Both the position numbers and the translations under genes were made by a program. The notes below the pieces were generated by a model, which saw only the letters and a program-made list of their open reading frames with translations, was not told the DNA's origin and searched no databases. Shown one piece after another: positions 37,877 through 38,710 of a DNA stretch of 38,710 nt. Location of the stretch: contig JAFZFT010000095.1 of assembly GCA_017555765.1 (NCBI GenBank), positions 1 through 38,710 on the forward strand, given 5' to 3'. The stretch's first letter is position 1, and each line of letters opens with the position of its first letter. Source of the stretch: Clostridia bacterium (GTDB taxonomy: Bacteria > Bacillota > Clostridia > Oscillospirales > Acutalibacteraceae).

Positions 37877-38596
37877 ATGTCAGTAGTATCAATGAAACAG
37901 CTTCTTGAAGCAGGTGTACACTTTGGTCACCAGACAAGAAGATGGAACCCGAAAATGGACAGATACATTTTCGCAGAAAGAAACGGAATTTACATCATCG
38001 ACCTTCAGAAAACAGTAAAGAAGCTTGAAGAAGCTTATGCTTTCATCAAGGAAGTTTCTGAAAACGGCGGCGAAGTTCTTTTCGTAGGCACAAAGAAGCA
38101 GGCTATGGATTCAGTTCGTGAGGAAGCAATCCGTTGCGGTATGCCCTATGTTAACGCTCGTTGGCTCGGCGGTATGCTCACAAACTATCAGACAATCCAG
38201 AAGAGAATCAAGAGACTTGCTCAGCTCAAGGCTATGGAGCAGGACGGCACATTCAACCTTCTTCCTAAGAAGGAAGTTATCAAGCTCAACCTCGAAATCG
38301 AAAAGCTTGAGAAGTTCATGGGCGGTATCACAGAAATGAAGAAGCAGCCCGCTGCACTCTTCATCGTTGACCCCAGAAAAGAAAGAATTGCAGTTGCTGA
38401 AGCTCACAAGCTCGGTATCCCCATCGTTGCAATCGTAGATACAAACTGCGATCCCGACGAAGTTGATTATGTAATTCCCGGTAACGATGACGCTATCAGA
38501 GCTGTAAGACTTATTGCAGGCGCTATGGCTGATGCTATCATCGAAGGCAGACAGGGCGAATCAAACGCTCCCGTTGCTGAAGAAGCTGCTGAATAA
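37877..38596 (+). CDS. rpsB: 30S ribosomal protein S2
   Basis: 239 residues, normal for S2. [24 protein letters not shown] at the N terminus, then [23 protein letters not shown], and [17 protein letters not shown], the coiled-coil region ([12 protein letters not shown] to MGGITEMKK), and [26 protein letters not shown]. The tail is acidic. The ATG follows AAAAGGAGG. It is followed by tsf, the usual order. Confidence 0.98.
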   Translation: MSVVSMKQLLEAGVHFGHQTRRWNPKMDRYIFAERNGIYIIDLQKTVKKLEEAYAFIKEVSENGGEVLFVGTKKQAMDSVREEAIRCGMPYVNARWLGGMLTNYQTIQKRIKRLAQLKAMEQDGTFNLLPKKEVIKLNLEIEKLEKFMGGITEMKKQPAALFIVDPRKERIAVAEAHKLGIPIVAIVDTNCDPDEVDYVIPGNDDAIRAVRLIAGAMADAIIEGRQGESNAPVAEEAAE

Positions 38597-38606
38597 TTAT
38601 GACTTC

Positions 38607-38640
38607 AACCCCGTTATATTTCATTGACGGGGTTCTTTTA
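38607..38640 (+). terminator. Hairpin between rpsB and tsf (partial terminator)
   Basis: The perfect 8-bp stem AACCCCGT (38607-38614) / ACGGGGTT (38627-38634) is followed by CTTTTA, a short T-run. Because tsf follows closely, it probably attenuates and does not fully stop transcription. Confidence 0.65.
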
Positions 38641-38672
38641 AAAACATTATTTATTTTTAGGAGGAATTTATT

Positions 38673-38710
38673 ATGGCATTTACAGCTAAAGACGTTCAGG
38701 CTCTTCGTGA
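38673..38710 (+). CDS. tsf: Elongation factor Ts, 5' end only
   Basis: The window ends after 12 complete codons: MAFTAKDVQALR. EF-Ts proteins begin with a UBA-like segment of the form ...TAxxVKxLRExTGxGM, and tsf follows rpsB in nearly all bacteria. The ATG follows TTAGGAGG at good spacing. Confidence 0.9.
   Translation, partial: MAFTAKDVQALR

Overview
The window reads as a chromosome segment of a low-to-moderate GC Gram-positive anaerobe of the class Clostridia, probably a gut or rumen Ruminococcaceae/Oscillospirales-type bacterium. This is inferred from strong AGGAGG-type ribosome binding sites, near-consensus sigma-A promoters (TTGACA-17-TATAAT), NADP-type glutamate dehydrogenase, a DUF1540 protein, RNase J, GdpP, and the gene order gdpP-rplI-dnaB-tilS-hpt-ftsH. 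No tRNA, rRNA, CRISPR array, transposase or phage gene was seen, and no gene-free stretch exceeds about 180 bases.

Layout. 1-5514: the 3' end of htpG converges on an M20 metallopeptidase. A small membrane protein with a sortase-like NPATGD motif and an acidic tail follows, then a secreted LCAT-like lipase and a DUF1540 protein. 5582-8997: gdhA, then a membrane protein overlapping a condensation-type acyltransferase. 9043-14395: an operon of two beta-galactosidases (GH35, GH2) and a LURP-one/tubby-like protein. 14451-18389: iolG-iolD-iolE, the first three steps of inositol catabolism. 18432-21236: a divergent pair, a TarI/IspD-type cytidylyltransferase and a fused protein (degenerate extended SDR plus LicD phosphotransferase), driven by back-to-back near-consensus promoters. 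21282-30992: a seven-gene operon rnj-gdpP-rplI-dnaB-tilS-hpt-ftsH. 31003-37722: an operon of a UppP-like protein, ftsK, a YgiQ radical SAM gene, a ComEC-like metallo-beta-lactamase-fold hydrolase and a DUF3006 gene. 37740-38710: rpsB with a structured leader, then the start of tsf.

How the parts work together. The long operons couple RNA decay, c-di-AMP turnover, replication, tRNA modification, purine salvage and membrane proteolysis, and then chromosome segregation. The accessory part is sugar and polyol use (galactosides, inositol), glutamate metabolism and surface polymer decoration.

The best candidates for something new are these. (1) The tarI-like / SDR-LicD fusion locus looks like a compact CDP-alditol and alditol-phosphate transfer module; its SDR half has lost both the glycine-rich nucleotide motif and the catalytic tyrosine. 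(2) The UppP homologue has replaced both catalytic glutamates and the motif-2 arginine. (3) Several promoters are overlapped by inverted repeats (M20 peptidase, iolG, rnj). (4) Potential RNA folds cover the ribosome binding sites of the DUF1540 gene and iolD. All are readings from sequence and need alignment or experiment.
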